Origin: Edaphochlamys debaryana
Lineage: Eukaryota > Chlorophyta > Chlorophyceae > Chlamydomonadales
Assembly (NCBI GenBank): GCA_016858145.1
Contig: JAEHOE010000080.1
Span: forward strand, 434,001-498,000
Length of the DNA stretch: 64,000 bases
Reading direction: 5' to 3'
In this document: positions 22,464 to 34,330 of the stretch, one piece after another
Position numbering within the stretch: the stretch's first letter is position 1
How the letters are laid out: each line of letters opens with the position of its first letter
Notes under the pieces: model-generated
Told to the model about the DNA's origin: nothing
The model's database searches: none
The model's input: the letters and a program-made list of their open reading frames with translations, nothing else
Program-made: the position numbers and the translations under genes

Positions 22464-25400
22464 TCACCCATTGGGCGAGGGCCGAGGAGGGGAGGGGCTG
22501 GGCCACGGTGGGGGGCGGGGGTTGACGGGGGAAGGTGGGCGGGGCGGCGGTAGCGGCGAGGCGGACATCCGCGGTGAGGGTGAAGGCGGCCGGGGCGAGG
22601 GGGGCCGGGGGAAAGGGGACCGGGGCGAGAGGGGTCGGGGCGAGGGGGGCCGGGGGGAAGGGGGCAGGGGCGATGGGGGCCGGGGCGAGGGGGGCCGGGG
22701 CGATGGGGGCCGGGGGGAGGGGGGCCGGGGCGATGGGGGCCGGGGCGATGGGGGCCGGGGGGAGGGGGGCCGGGGCGAGGGGGGCCGGGGCGATGGGGGC
22801 CGGGGCGAGGGGGCCTGGGGCGATGGGGGCCGGGGGGAGGGGGGCCGGGGCGAGGGGGGTCGGGGCGAAGGAGGAGCAGGCGGCCGCGGCTCGGGCGTGG
22901 GCGGCGAGGGAGGCCGCGGCCGGGGCGAAGGCGGGACTGTGGGCGTGAGGGGGACTCGTGTCAACAAAGAAGTAAGGAGATAGACGGCACTGCCGAATGT
23001 TGTGGCTGCGGCAGCCGGTGGCGAGCTTGTAGGCCACAGTTGCAGGCATGCAAGCATGGATGGCTCACTAAGATTGCGCCCGCACGACTCAGGTCTGGGT
23101 TACACACCTGGCGGGGCCGGGGGTGAGGGCCGGGGCAAGGGCGGTGCGGGGGGCCGCGGAGGGAGCGGCGGGGAGGGCTGGGGCGGCTTAGGGGAAGGCG
23201 GTCTGGGCGGCGCTGGAGGCGGGAGGGGCTTGGGGGGACGCGGCGAGGGCTGTTGTGGAGGAGTTGGCGGCGAGGGCTGTGGAGGGCGGGGAGAAGGCGG
23301 CTGTGGAGGGTGCGGGGGCGAGGACTTTGGCACAGGTGGGGAAGGTTTGGGGGGCCGGGGGGAGGGCGGGCGCGGTGGTGCGGGAGGTGGCGACGGCGTG
23401 GGTGGACGGGGGGACGGCGGGTTGGGCGGGGCTGGCGGAAACGGCTTAAGTGAAGGAGGTCTGGGAGGGGAGGGCTTTGGCGGCTGCGGCGAGGGCGGCT
23501 GGGGCGGGGCTGGAGGCTTCGGAGGCGGCTGTGGCGGGGAGGGCTTTGGCGAGGGCGGCCTCGGCGGGGAGGGGGGCGTGGGGCGTGGCGAGGGTGGGTG
23601 CGGAGGGGCGGGAGGAGGCGAGGGCCCCACGGGAAGTGGTGACGTGCTGCCATCCGTCAAGATCGCGCTAGGGGGACCAGGCGAGGGGGGTCGGGGCAAA
23701 GGTAGTCGGGGTGAGGGCGGTCGGGGCGAGGGTGGCCGGGGCGTGGGGGGTCGAGGCGAGGGTGGCCGGGGCGTGGGCGGTATGGGAGAGGGTGGGCGCG
23801 GCGCCGGCGGAGAGGGTGAGTGAGGCCCCGGTGAGGGCGGTCGGGGCGAGGGCGGGAGCGGGAAGGGTGGGCGGGGCGAGGGCGGCCGGGGCGCAGGCGG
23901 CAGGGGCGACGGGGGCCCTGGGGACGGAGGCCGCGGGGAGGGCGGCTTGGGGGAAGGCGACCGTGGATGTGGTGACGGAGGCCGAGGCGGGGAAGGGGAG
24001 GGCGGGGGCCGAGGAGGCGTGGGGCTCGGTGGCCTGGGAGGCCGCGGGCTGGGAGGCGGCGGCCGTGGCGGCGGCGGGGGTGGCGAGGGCGGCGGTGGCG
24101 AAGGCGGGCTCGGCGGCACCGGCGGCGGCGGCTGCGGAGGCGATGGCGGCGACGGCGGCGAGGGGTAGGCCGGCGGCGGGGTGGGCGGGTCAGGCGGGAA
24201 GAGGGGCGGCGAGGGCGGGGCAGGGGGCCCGGGTGGGGGCACGGGGGGGTCAGGAGGCACGGGTGGCGACGGAGGGGCGGGGGGCGGGGAGAAGCAGTCT
24301 GGGTCCTCAGCGTCTGCCAGACCGTCGCAATCGTCGTCGTAGCCGTTACGGCACCGGTCGCCGCTTTCGTTCAGCACCACAAACTGCGTTGAGGGAAATG
24401 TTGGAGGGGGTTGGAACGCAGGCAATAGCGCGGGGAGGGAGAGCTGTTTTTCGACGTGTTACGCCCCCTTACGTATATGGCATTGGACAAGATTTTGGCA
24501 CAGAGTGGATGGGGAGAGGCATGTGGGAGGCCAGGCATGAGGTTTGGAGAGCTTACAAAGCAAACGTTGACGTCCGCCCGCGCCCCCGGCCGAATCTCCA
24601 GGACAGTCACGGTGATGCCACCGCCACGCGTGAGGTCGCCTCTGGAGAGTGGCACAGGGTTGCACACGGGGTGGGGTGGGGTGGACTAAGCCTCGCTACG
24701 GCAGTGAGAGAGCTTGCACAAACATCCGAGCGCCTTTTAATTCCTAGTCCAAAGCGCCTCACTCGGGCCATCACTCCGTCCGTCCTCACCCCGCGTCCCG
24801 GAACGTGCTCCTCCACGACTGTCCCGCCGCCAGCCACGTGATCAGCACGGGGCGAAAGTAGTCTGTGACGGACTGTGAGCCGTTGAACTGCGTGATGTGG
24901 ACCTGTACGACATGGGGCCAAGGCACGGGGCGGCGGCGGAAGCGAGGGGCCTGGGTGCGGGGTCGTCGCAGGGGTGGGTACAGACGGGTACAGACGCGGG
25001 GCCGCCGCCGTCCAGAGGAGCAGGTTTGACCCCTGCGGAAGAAGCGCACTAAATGCACACATGCACGCACAAACTCACACCTTGTCAACGTATGTGTCGA
25101 GCAGGGACGCGTCAAAGGCGACGTTGCGCGTTCGCATGGTTATGAAGTAGTTGGGGTAGGCGAACCCGGGGCGGGAGTAGTTGAGAAAGAGGTAGTTGGT
25201 GTCGGTTATGGCGGTTGAGTGGATGGTCAGGTTGAGGCCGCGTGGGCTGTACGTCTGAGACTGGTTGAGGACCTGCATGGGGCCGGGGGGTTGTTGGCGC
25301 AAGGTGGTGAGGAGAGCCCTGAGCAGAGGACCTGGATTGGAAGGCACAGGGCTTCGTACCTGTATGGGGTTGCCCCAGCCGAGCTTGTAGTAGTTGCCCC

Positions 25401-28382
25401 CGTTGAAGCACATGTATCCGCCCTTGACGGGGTCCGTGCCCGCTGAGCCCATCGGATCCGTTTGATCTCCGTACCTGTACGGCACGCGGGAAGCAGGACG
25501 AGCAGTCTGACGTACGGCCCGCAGCACGGCCTTAGACCCTAAGGCCCCATTGCAGCCGCGACCCCCCCTCAGTCGCCCTCGCCATCGCCACGCCTTTACC
25601 CCCCCACCCCATTACCCCACCTCAAGTTGTGTTTCCAACACCCATCGACCAAACCGCAAAACCCATCCTCACGGGTCGGATCCGAAGGCCGCATGCGACA
25701 GGCCCCACAGGTGACCCATCTCGTGGAACAGAACGTCCACGTCATGCGCCGCGGAGCCGTGGATGTAGGCGGGGCAGGTGCGGCTGTTGCAGCCAATCTG
25801 CGAGAACCCTCTGCATATGGACAGGGCGAGGCAAGGAGAGAGAGCGACGGAAGGAAGGAAGGAGGTGGTCAGGTTGCACAGGATCCAGGAGAGATAGACA
25901 CAGCCTGCGGGGCAAGGTGCTTTACTGACAGCCCTTTGCCCCGAAACCCGCGCTGTGCATAGCCCGCCGTGTGCAACGCTGTCCCCTAGCCCGCCATGCG
26001 CCCGACTCACGCCCACGTGCAGTTGGCCTGAGGAAAGGCGCCAGGGTGGGGCACAAGCGCGCAGGCATAGAGGGATGGCGAGGGCGTCAGACTCTTGCTT
26101 GCGTACTACTCGCAGAGGGCGGCGGGTGGCAGGTCAGCCACGGGATTCCCCCTCACCTCCAAGGGCAGCACCACCAGAACTCGGGTCCCTGTGTTTCCGT
26201 CCAAGACGTCGCCGTACCCGGCCTGCAGCACACCGACCGGCCAAGTGCGGCGCGCGGAAACACTCCCATGTCAGTGCCAGGCAAAAACCAATAAGAGGAG
26301 GTATTGTTGCGTGCGGTGGTGGCGGTCCGGGTCAAGGTGGTGGTGGTGGGTCCACGCAGGCCCTACAGGACCCGGCACGCGGCTCACCGCTCGGATGGCG
26401 TTCTCCACCGCCACACGCCATACGCTCTGCGAGGGGTCCACGTGGCAGGAAGGTCAGTGCCCATGAGGGCTACGGCAGCATGGAGTTTGACACTGCTGCA
26501 CATTAACTCCGGCCTTGTCCGGAATCAGGGGTTACGCCTCCAGTCATCCTTTCCTCCGCGGCTCACACCCCTCGTGCGTTCCTCCCGCCCCTTGCTACCT
26601 GCTCCACGCTGTTGCACTTGGCCGCCGAGTCGTACGGCAGAGACAGAGTAGACGTGATGCGAACGCTGCCATTGCACGACACCTGGAGCAGCATTGGCGT
26701 GAAGTTGTGGTCAGGGGTTGTGTGTTAGCGTAGGCGGTAGGTGCCATGAGCGCTGCTGCACCAAGGAATCTTCCCTCGCTGCACTCCCCTGCGCACCTCT
26801 ACCGGTGACAGTACTACGTTGGTGTCAGTGCTGAAGGCCACTTTGCCGTACGAGCAGGTCTGGTGGTGATCCTGGGGTGGCGGCGGTCGGGGCGGACGGA
26901 CAGGGTCAGAGCGTGAGGCAGGTGCCAAGCACTGGCCAGAACCAACGCCTCCCACCTCGAGGTTTGCCTCTCCCCCGCTCAAGGAGCGAAAGTACCTTTG
27001 CTGGAGTCCCTGCAAGTGGAGATCAGCGCAGCAGTCTGATTGTAGGCGCAATTATGAGAGGGGCACTGCCGAGCAGTACGGTGCAGATGGGAAGCACTGG
27101 GCGGGGCGAGTCGAGGGCAGCCCGACTAGGCACGGGGCAAGAGCCTTATTCACCTGAACGCTGGTCGAGGGGCCCCATCCGCACATGGTGATGGGAACCC
27201 TGGGGTTGCACCAGGGGCGCATGTCGGGTGAGTGAGTCCGTGCAGGGTTCAGTCGAGCGAGGTCGTGCGTGAGGCAGCGAGCAGGCACGCGGGGCTCTCA
27301 TCAGCGGCCCTGGAACCGCAAGGCTGGCGGCCCCGCCAACGCCCAACGGCCCCGCCGACGCTTACGTAAAACTGCGTAGCCTCAAGGGCCCGGCCGGGGA
27401 AAGGCCGATGGTGCCGCCAGAACTGGTGTCTAGGGCCACGGAAGGTGCGTCCAGGGTGCTCAGCCCGTCTGACGGCGGCGCCGGCGGCGGCGGCCGCGGC
27501 GGCGGGACACGAATGGTGCTAATGGCAGTGGCCACTACCTTCAGCCCCAGAAGCTGAAACGGCGATTCTGAGCTGTCTCCTGCTCCCACGCTGCTAGTGG
27601 TGCTAGCACCGGCGGTGGTGTTGTCAAACTGCGTCAACCGCCGGTGGCGCAGGCGCCCCAACCGGCGACGACCCTTCATGTTCTCGGGTGGGTCTGGGGC
27701 GGCCCCAGGTCGGCTCCGCAGCGTTGCTATGACTGTGTCACCCGTCACGACACGCAGCTGCTGCGACACGTCCCGCCCGGACGCAACCTGCACGCGAGGA
27801 AAGACATAAACACGACAGTACGGGCATGAGCGCTGGACCGATGCAACAGCTTGCCTTGAAGTTTCACCTCCTGCCTGTACGTTCACCCGCATGGGCTGAT
27901 GACGCGCTGCCCGGTCCCTAGCTATGTCACGCTACTCCGGCGCAGGCCTACCTCCAACCAGGCGTAGCTGGAGCCGTCCAGCCCCCTGGCTGCGAGGTAG
28001 ACGTACTCCGTACCGCTGCTGGGACCGCGGGAGCCGGGGCAGCACAGAGGATGGAGGAGGGTTGGCGGAGGGACACCTGCTGGACGGTCGCGGCCTGGGG
28101 TGCCCCTGGTCGCGGCACCGCCGCTGACTGGCCAAAGTGTGTCCCGCCCAGCTGGAGCCCGATCGACTGACCTTGGGGAAGAAGCCATGACACTGATAGT
28201 GCCTGTCGGTGGGTGGCGGGTTGAGGGTTGAGGGGACGGCCGGCATGCGCATGCAGGTGTCGCTCACCAAGAAGAGAGAACGTGCCATCAGCTCCGACCG
28301 CTTCAGTTGCTCGTACAAGGGACAAACACTGCAGCGCCAGGGCCAGAGCAATGGCCAGCAGGTCCGGCTGGCCAAAGCGCAT
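22464..28382 (-). CDS. Gametolysin-like metalloprotease (peptidase M11), copy 2
   Basis: The ATG is at 28380-28382 and opens a signal peptide. Exon 1 ends TFSLL in phase 1, exactly as in copy 1, showing common origin. Later exons parallel copy 1: [51 protein letters not shown], then [11 protein letters not shown] (25693-25725), YGDQTDPMG near 25460, [11 protein letters not shown] and DVNVCF. A C-NG-DDDCDG-D-EDPDC motif near 24300-24360 leads into a proline-rich exon (about 23108-24390), spliced in frame to a second one (22464-22936; stop TGA). The enzyme should be a secreted zinc protease acting on the Hyp-rich cell wall. Its tail is about twice as long as that of copy 1. Some small exons between 26.2 and 27.2 kb have uncertain edges. 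Confidence 0.8.
22575..22870. repeat. 15-bp G-rich minisatellite coding for PPSPR/PPSP units
   Basis: About twenty units of the CGGGGCGAGGGGGGC/CGGGGCGATGGGGGC type run in tandem. They encode Pro-Ser-Pro-Arg repeats on the minus strand. The plus strand carries dense runs of four or more G. Confidence 0.85.
25693..25725 (-). other. Catalytic zinc motif of M11 copy 2
   Basis: [11 protein letters not shown] fits HEXXHXXGXXH with all three His ligands and the catalytic Glu intact. Confidence 0.85.
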
Positions 28383-29305
28383 TCTTAGCGATGGGGGGCA
28401 GGCCCCTCGCCGACTGAGCCCTGCCGTGTCATATCAACTCTAGTTTCCGCTCTCTCATTGCCTGGAGGCCACTGAGAGGTCGTGAAGGCTGTGTGCGGCG
28501 TGCCGAACTGCTTTCGGCGGGCCGGTCGAGGTTCGGGTATGTTCCTTTCCGTGCTTGCTGCCGCGTAGAGGCAATCACAGGCAGCTTGTGCAAGTGGTGG
28601 CGCGAATCCGTTGGCAAAAACGACAGAGCGTGGCGAAGTAACAGAGCCAGCGAGGTTCGCAGGAGCGAGTTTTGCGTGTGATAAAATCAAATAAGTACAT
28701 ATCTTGTGCAGCAGGGCACCGGGTATGCCGGGTGCCGGGCTTGTTTCAAAGGCACTGAAGAGTCCGGGTTTTGACGACCAGCCTGTTTGTTGTGTGCCCC
28801 CGCGGATGCTAGCTTCAACGTCTGTCTAGCTCATGCTCAAGCGCCATAAAGCGCAGCGGCGTTAAGGCAGTGTACTTTGTCAAATGTCCGACATGCGACT
28901 GATGGACACGGATGGGCCTGGATGGGCACGCCAAGACCGCAATCGCTCACCGGTGCGCCCACACGAACTGCTGTCGCTCGGCACGAGAGCTGCAACGCGA
29001 AGCAGGGGCCGCACAACGGCGAAGTTAAGCGACAACGGGGCGGACAAAATAACGCGCGGCCGCCGCATCCGCGAAGGCGAAACGCCGAAACCTCGGCGTC
29101 TCTTGGTGGCGCAAGTGCAGCAACCGGGGGCGCGGACAACAACACAGCGGCACCTTACACGGGCTCGCAAAGGTCCGACCCTGGTCACCAGTTCACCGCC
29201 AACACCAGCCTGGCAACACCGCCCTTTCACCCCCGAAACCCACAGCCCACTCCCACTCCCACCCCCACCCCGTCTCACTCTTCCCGCCCTCACTCCGCGC
29301 CCGGT
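28383..29305. other. Intergenic region between M11 copy 2 and ArsM
   Basis: It contains the promoter side of M11 copy 2 and the 3' UTR of arsM, with one TGTAA signal. No exon was recognised. Confidence 0.5.
29155..29159 (-). terminator. Candidate TGTAA poly(A) signal of arsM
   Basis: TTACA on the plus strand is TGTAA in the arsM sense, about 150 bases after its stop codon. The distance is normal for Chlamydomonas 3' UTRs. Confidence 0.55.
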
Positions 29306-32300
29306 CTAGCAGCACCCGGCCGGCCCGCACGCGCCTCCGCTGGGCGCGGGGCTGGCGGCGCCGCCCGCAGGCGACGGGCCGCAGTCGAACTGCCCGAAGT
29401 GCACGGCCCGGTCTCCGATGACGGTGAAGTACGACCCCAGCCAGGTCTCGCCCACCATCGAGGCGGTGTTGCCGCACACGAGCATGGGCTTGTTGGTCAC
29501 GAAGCTGGAGGAGGGGGGAGGGGAAACGGGGTGAGGGGTTTCGGGGTTGGCGGGCGGGCGTTCGACATAGAACCAGGGACAGGGCTGTCCCTGTCGCTGC
29601 CCCTAGAGCAGGGCTGACGGGAGTTAGGTGCAGGATCGGCTGGGGTGGAGCCGGGGCTGCACCCACGCGGTGCTGCAGCCCCCCAATCCGCCCCCCTCCT
29701 CCCCCACCCACCGGTGGTGGTCGTCCAGGTCGTAGGCGTGCGGGTGGCCGGGAATGGTGCCCGTGTACACGGCGACCTGGGGGTGGGGGGCGGGGGTGTT
29801 TTAAATCTGATAAGCGGAGGTACGTACCGGCACAAAATCCATAGTATGTCCGGAAGCGGGGGCAGGGGGCGTGAGGTGACGACGGTACTAATGAAAGAGC
29901 CCCGGGGAAACCCTCTCACCACAGCAAGCTAGTGTACCTGCACCCGCACCCGCTCCGCAGCCCCCCCCACCTGTCCGTAGTCCTCGCACAAGTCCTCGAT
30001 CTGACCCGGCACCTTGAACAGCCTGGGCGGTGGGGGGAGGGAAGAGAGAGAGCAGTGCGAGGAGCGTCAGGGCCAAGGCAGAACGCGAGGAGCGGGGAGC
30101 GGTGTGGAGCAAGTCGGCCCAGCGGTCAAGCAATCCCTGTCCTCGCATGCGGGCTGCTGCCGTCGAGTCCACCTCATGCCCAGCTCTAGCTGCGCGGGAC
30201 CCCCGCTGCCCTCTCCCTTCCCGCCCCCGCCCGCCCTCCTCCCCTCCCCACCGGTAGGTGATGCTGAAGAAGCGGGCCTCGCCCACCAGGTCCTGAAGGG
30301 GGGCACGCGGGCGGGGGTCGGTGCGGGTGCGGTCACGACGTACCGGTAACTGAAGCCCGTGTATGAGGCGTGGCATGGCCACCCGCGCCTGTCCCAGTGC
30401 CCTCAATGCCTTCCCCTCCGTCCCTTACAACCCCTCTTGCCCCTCCTCCCCCTCCCCCTCCCCCCACGTGCCTTGAGCTCCTGGTCGTTGATGGTGATCT
30501 CGGTGCTCTCCAGCTGGCGGGGGTCCGTGAAGCCCACCTGGGGGGGAAGGGGAGGGACGGGCGAAGCGGATGAGGGTGGGCCGGGGCGTGCAGGGGGAGG
30601 AACTCGCCGTTGGGGCGCGGTGCGGCAGGGCCCAAGCAGGTTCGCCCTTCATGGCCCCTCTACCCTCGCCCCGCATTGCCCCGCACCTTGCGACAGAGGC
30701 GGATGAAGTCGTTGATGTAGAGCGCCCCCGCCAGGCACTCGCCCAGCAGCACCGGGTGCGTGCGCACGGACTGGCGTGTGACGGGGGCGGGCGGGAGGGA
30801 GGGAGGGGGGGCACGTGGGCACAGGGATGTGGCATCAAGGTGATGCGGGTGGAGCAGGTGCCCCGTCTGACGTCTATCGGCCTGCCCACCTCGAAGCGCA
30901 GTCTCCTTGCCCCCGGCCCCCCAGGCGCCCGGCCTTTGCCCCCCACAGCCAACTTCTCAATCCCACCCCAACATGCTCAGTTCCTGTCAATCAGCCCCCC
31001 CACCTGCGGCAGGCACCAGCCTGCCGCCCCCCACCCCCGCCCGCCCGCCCCACCTGGGGCAGGCGCCACCCCGCCCGCCCCGCCCCCCACCTGCGGCAGG
31101 CGCCGGCCTGCCAACCCCTCGCCCGCCCCCCCCCCAGCCTGCGGCAGGCGCCGGCCTGCTCCCCCCCCGCCCGCCCCCACCCCCCACCTGCGGCAGGCGC
31201 CTGTCGCAGTAGACGTCCGAGAAGTGCATCTCGCCGCCGGGCGCCAGCACCCGGTAGGCCTCGGACAGCACGCGGGCCTTGTCGGGGGACAGGTTGATCT
31301 GCGGGGGGGGGGGCGGGCGGGGCCGCAGGCGATGGGGACTCAGGGGCAGGGGCGGGGACTGGGGCAGGGTGAGCAACGCGGTTGGAGGGTCCAGACGGGC
31401 CCCCCAGCGGAGCGCTGTCCGCCAGTACCACAGGAGACAGCCACAAGACGGTGTGTGTGGGGGGGGCGCCTGGTCAGGAGGAGGAGCCCGCTCGCACTGT
31501 TCGCCACGCCACGTCAGCCCCAGGCACCCACCACGCAGTTGGAGATGATGAGGTCCACGCTGGCGTCCTCAATGCCCGCCCGGTCCAGGTACTCGATCTC
31601 GCCCTGCAGCCGTGCAGCCGTGCAGGGGAGGGGGTGGCAGCGTGGATAGCGCGTGGGGCCACCATGTCCACACGCCCCTTGGCTCCGTGCTGCCCACGCG
31701 ACTGCCCTGGCTCCCAGCGCCGCTGTGCGACACACGGGCCCGTCACGTGCAGCCCCCCAGCCGCCGCAGCCCCGGCGCCCCGCACCTGCACGAAGCGCAT
31801 GTTGGGCTGAGCGTAGCCCAGCGTCTCACGGCAGTACGACTCGGCGTGGCCGCGGGCCACTTCCAGCTGGGAGGGAGTCATGTCCACGCCTGGGGGTGGG
31901 CGGGTGGGAGAATGGTCCTTTGAGGAATAGCCGCGGGATTGTCGCTGCACTCGGCTGGACCCGCTCGCACCCTCCTGGCGTCACCGCGTAATTCCTCCTC
32001 GTCCAAACCATGCCTGAACCGCTTGGCCACGCCCTATTCCCCCGGCCGAACACGCCGGCCCCCTGGGTGTCGCCCAGTGATGATCAGCCGCACGTCCCTG
32101 GCCAGTCCTATCTCAGCGGTACCGCTGCTCCGTGCCGCGGCCCCCAACCTCCCCTTCACCACCAACCCCCATCCGCCCGTGCCTACGCACCCGAAATGCT
32201 GCCCCCAACCCTCATACCCTCGTCCCCCCGTGTCAGCTCACCGATGACGCTGCCCTTGTCCCCCACCATGCGGGCCGCCACGTAGCAGTCGCGGCCCGAG

Positions 32301-33279
32301 CCGCAGCCCAGGTCCAGCACCCGCAGGCCCTGAGAGGGCGGGGACGGGGGAGGGTAAAGAGGAGGGGTGAGAGGAGGGTGGCGGGAAGGGGGCGGCCGTG
32401 GCTTGGAACGAGGCAGAGGGTTGGAGCTGCCCTCGCCCCTTGCTGCAGGCGTGGGCGCAGGGCTGACCACGCCTGACTTGGGCTGAACGTGGCTACAACG
32501 GCAGATGGGGCGGGTGTGCTGCGACCCGCAGCATGAGCGCTTCCAGGGCGGACTACAGGACAAGGCTTAAAGTTTGCTTGTCGCCGGTCCCCGGACAGGC
32601 TCACCGAGATGCCGGCCGGGATGGGGTTGCCGCATCCGTAGAAGCGGTCCTTGACCTGCGGGACGGGGCGCAGCATCATGGGTGGGGTTGGTTCGGCCCT
32701 AAGCCAGGAGTTGGTGATAGGACACTGTCTAGTGTGGCCTGGTCATGTCACCACACACAGGGTCCACCCGTTGAAGCCCTTGCACACGACCCGGCCGGAT
32801 CGGGCCCTAGCCAAGACCCTGGCCCAGTGCTTCAGCGGCCTGCTCAAGGCGTACCTCGGCCGGCACAGCGGCGATGGCCGCCCGGATGGCGGGCGGCGGG
32901 GCCTTGCAGGCGGTGCACGCAGAGGTGCGCAGGTCACCGCTGTTCTTGAGGGTCTGGGGAGGGTCAGGGGACAAGTGAGCGCGCACGTCTTTGCCCTCCT
33001 TCCCGGCGACCCCTCGGCTGCAGCCCTAGCCCCTGACGGCGAGACGTCTCACCTCCCCGTAGTAGGTCTTAACGCTGTCCTTGACAGCCTGCAAGGAGGC
33101 GCGTTGACACAAAGGTGCATATGCTCGACAGGGCTTGGTTACAGGGCAGAGGTGGAGGATGGCCCGACCCGGATGCTCTCGGCTCGGAGCCCCAAAGGTA
33201 CCTGCTGGTCCGTCCCGAGCTGATGCGCCGCAGTCAGCTCGGCCAGGGCAGCTGGCTCCACGGGCGCCGCGGTGCTCAT
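29306..33279 (-). CDS. arsM: Arsenite S-adenosylmethionine methyltransferase (ArsM/AS3MT)
   Basis: Fourteen exons join in frame to 381 residues: 33202-33279, 33053-33088, 32855-32953, 32605-32655, 32242-32329, 31786-31889, 31532-31603, 31188-31298, 30687-30770, 30472-30537, 30252-30292, 29971-30022, 29712-29776 and 29306-29504. The enzyme methylates As(III) stepwise to methyl- and dimethylarsenicals using SAM. Visible motifs are the SAM-binding LDLGCGSGRDCY, GVDMT, LIISNCVINLSPDK with the conserved arsenic-binding Cys, GGEMHFSDVY, and LLGECLAGALY with the second conserved Cys. A SACTACK segment near the N-terminus supplies further thiols. The C-terminal domain ends in GGACGPAGCC, a Cys-rich tail typical of algal ArsM. 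The length matches human AS3MT (375). Exon 10 ends at a GC donor. The family is certain; localisation (probably cytosolic, no signal peptide) is inferred. Confidence 0.95.
31000..31200. repeat. Minisatellite repeating the arsM exon-8 splice donor
   Basis: Five imperfect copies of CACCTGCGGCAGGCGCC (about 31001, 31050, 31088, 31137 and 31185) are separated by C-rich spacers. The copy at 31185 spans the real exon 8/intron 8 junction (CTGCCGCAG then GTGGGG, minus strand). The other four lie inside the intron. Confidence 0.8.
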
Positions 33280-34330
33280 GGCTGTGCGTCAGGGGGAAGG
33301 GCACCGCTCTCCTGGGTTGCGCAGCTCCCATCGCGGAAGGGTCCGGACCGAGCGAGGCGCCGCGAACTCCGCAGCTACATCAACGCAGATCGAGCCGCTA
33401 AGCGTCGCATGACACGCGAAGTGGAGGCCCACTAGCCTCGCCGCGATGGTCGACGACCACTCGCGCCCACGAAAGTTGGCCGCCCACCTGCTGCGCTCCT
33501 GGCGACGACCGCACGAGCTGGTGTGATGCTAATAGCAGACCGCAGCCGAAGGTTGGATGCAGGCGCGCGGAACTGCCGCAGTGGCAGTGACATCGGGTGC
33601 GTTATGCTGCCGGTTGTAGACAAAAGCGCGTGGTTTGCTAGAGGCAAGTGGAAGTAACTTCACAAGTGGCGCGGATAGACGCAAGATGCCGGAGCGGGCC
33701 CAGTCCATGAAGCCACCAACACCGTCCTGACGCCCTCGCCGCCACGACCGTGCCGTCCCCGCCCCGACCAGGCCCCCGCACCCTCAAGTTCGCGCCTCGC
33801 TTCGTTGATGTCTTCTACACCCTCAAGTTCTCCACTCGCCAGCCGCCACCATGTGACCTTAAGTCTACGCCTCCATAATGCCTGCCCAGCGTCAAAGCAA
33901 TCCGTATGCGCGCTATGTACTCGTCGCCCCCGGTGTCAAGTCTCCATGACCTCGCTCCACCCCGCCTCAACCCGTCTTCAGTCTGTTCGCGGGCCTCTCA
34001 AGGGCCGCTTCCGAGTCGTCCCCTGTGTCGAGGCCCTCCATGACCACCGAGACCTTCCCCTCGTTTACCCACACCTCACCGGTCAGAAATCACTGCCGGA
34101 GTCCTCACGGGTTATGCATCCTCCGCTCCTACCCCAAACCCGATCCCGAGCCGGTGCGCCTCTTCGGCCCACGGCCCGAACCCCGACACCGCTGTCTCCC
34201 GGCCACTGTTGTTGACACCCTGCTCCACCGCTCGCTGATCCCTGCCCCAGCCTCCTTACCCCGCTCGCCCGTTCCCCCACCCCACGCGCGAGAGCTCCCC
34301 CGTCCCCCAGCCCACCCCGCGTCCGCCGCC
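33280..34330. other. Intergenic region between arsM and IFT56
   Basis: It carries the arsM promoter and the 3' UTR of IFT56. Two short CACCCTCAAGTTC copies occur near 33779 and 33820. No exon or RNA gene was recognised. Confidence 0.5.

Noticed and set aside
22471..22983. Plus-strand Gly-Glu-Arg (RGG-like) frame
   Set aside because: It is the reverse complement of the Pro-Ser-Pro-Arg repeat of M11 copy 2. It has no start context, introns or partner exons.
31000..31200. Regularly spaced repeats, possible CRISPR-like array
   Set aside because: The units are imperfect, the spacers are simple C-rich tracts, one unit overlaps an exon junction, and the DNA is eukaryotic nuclear.
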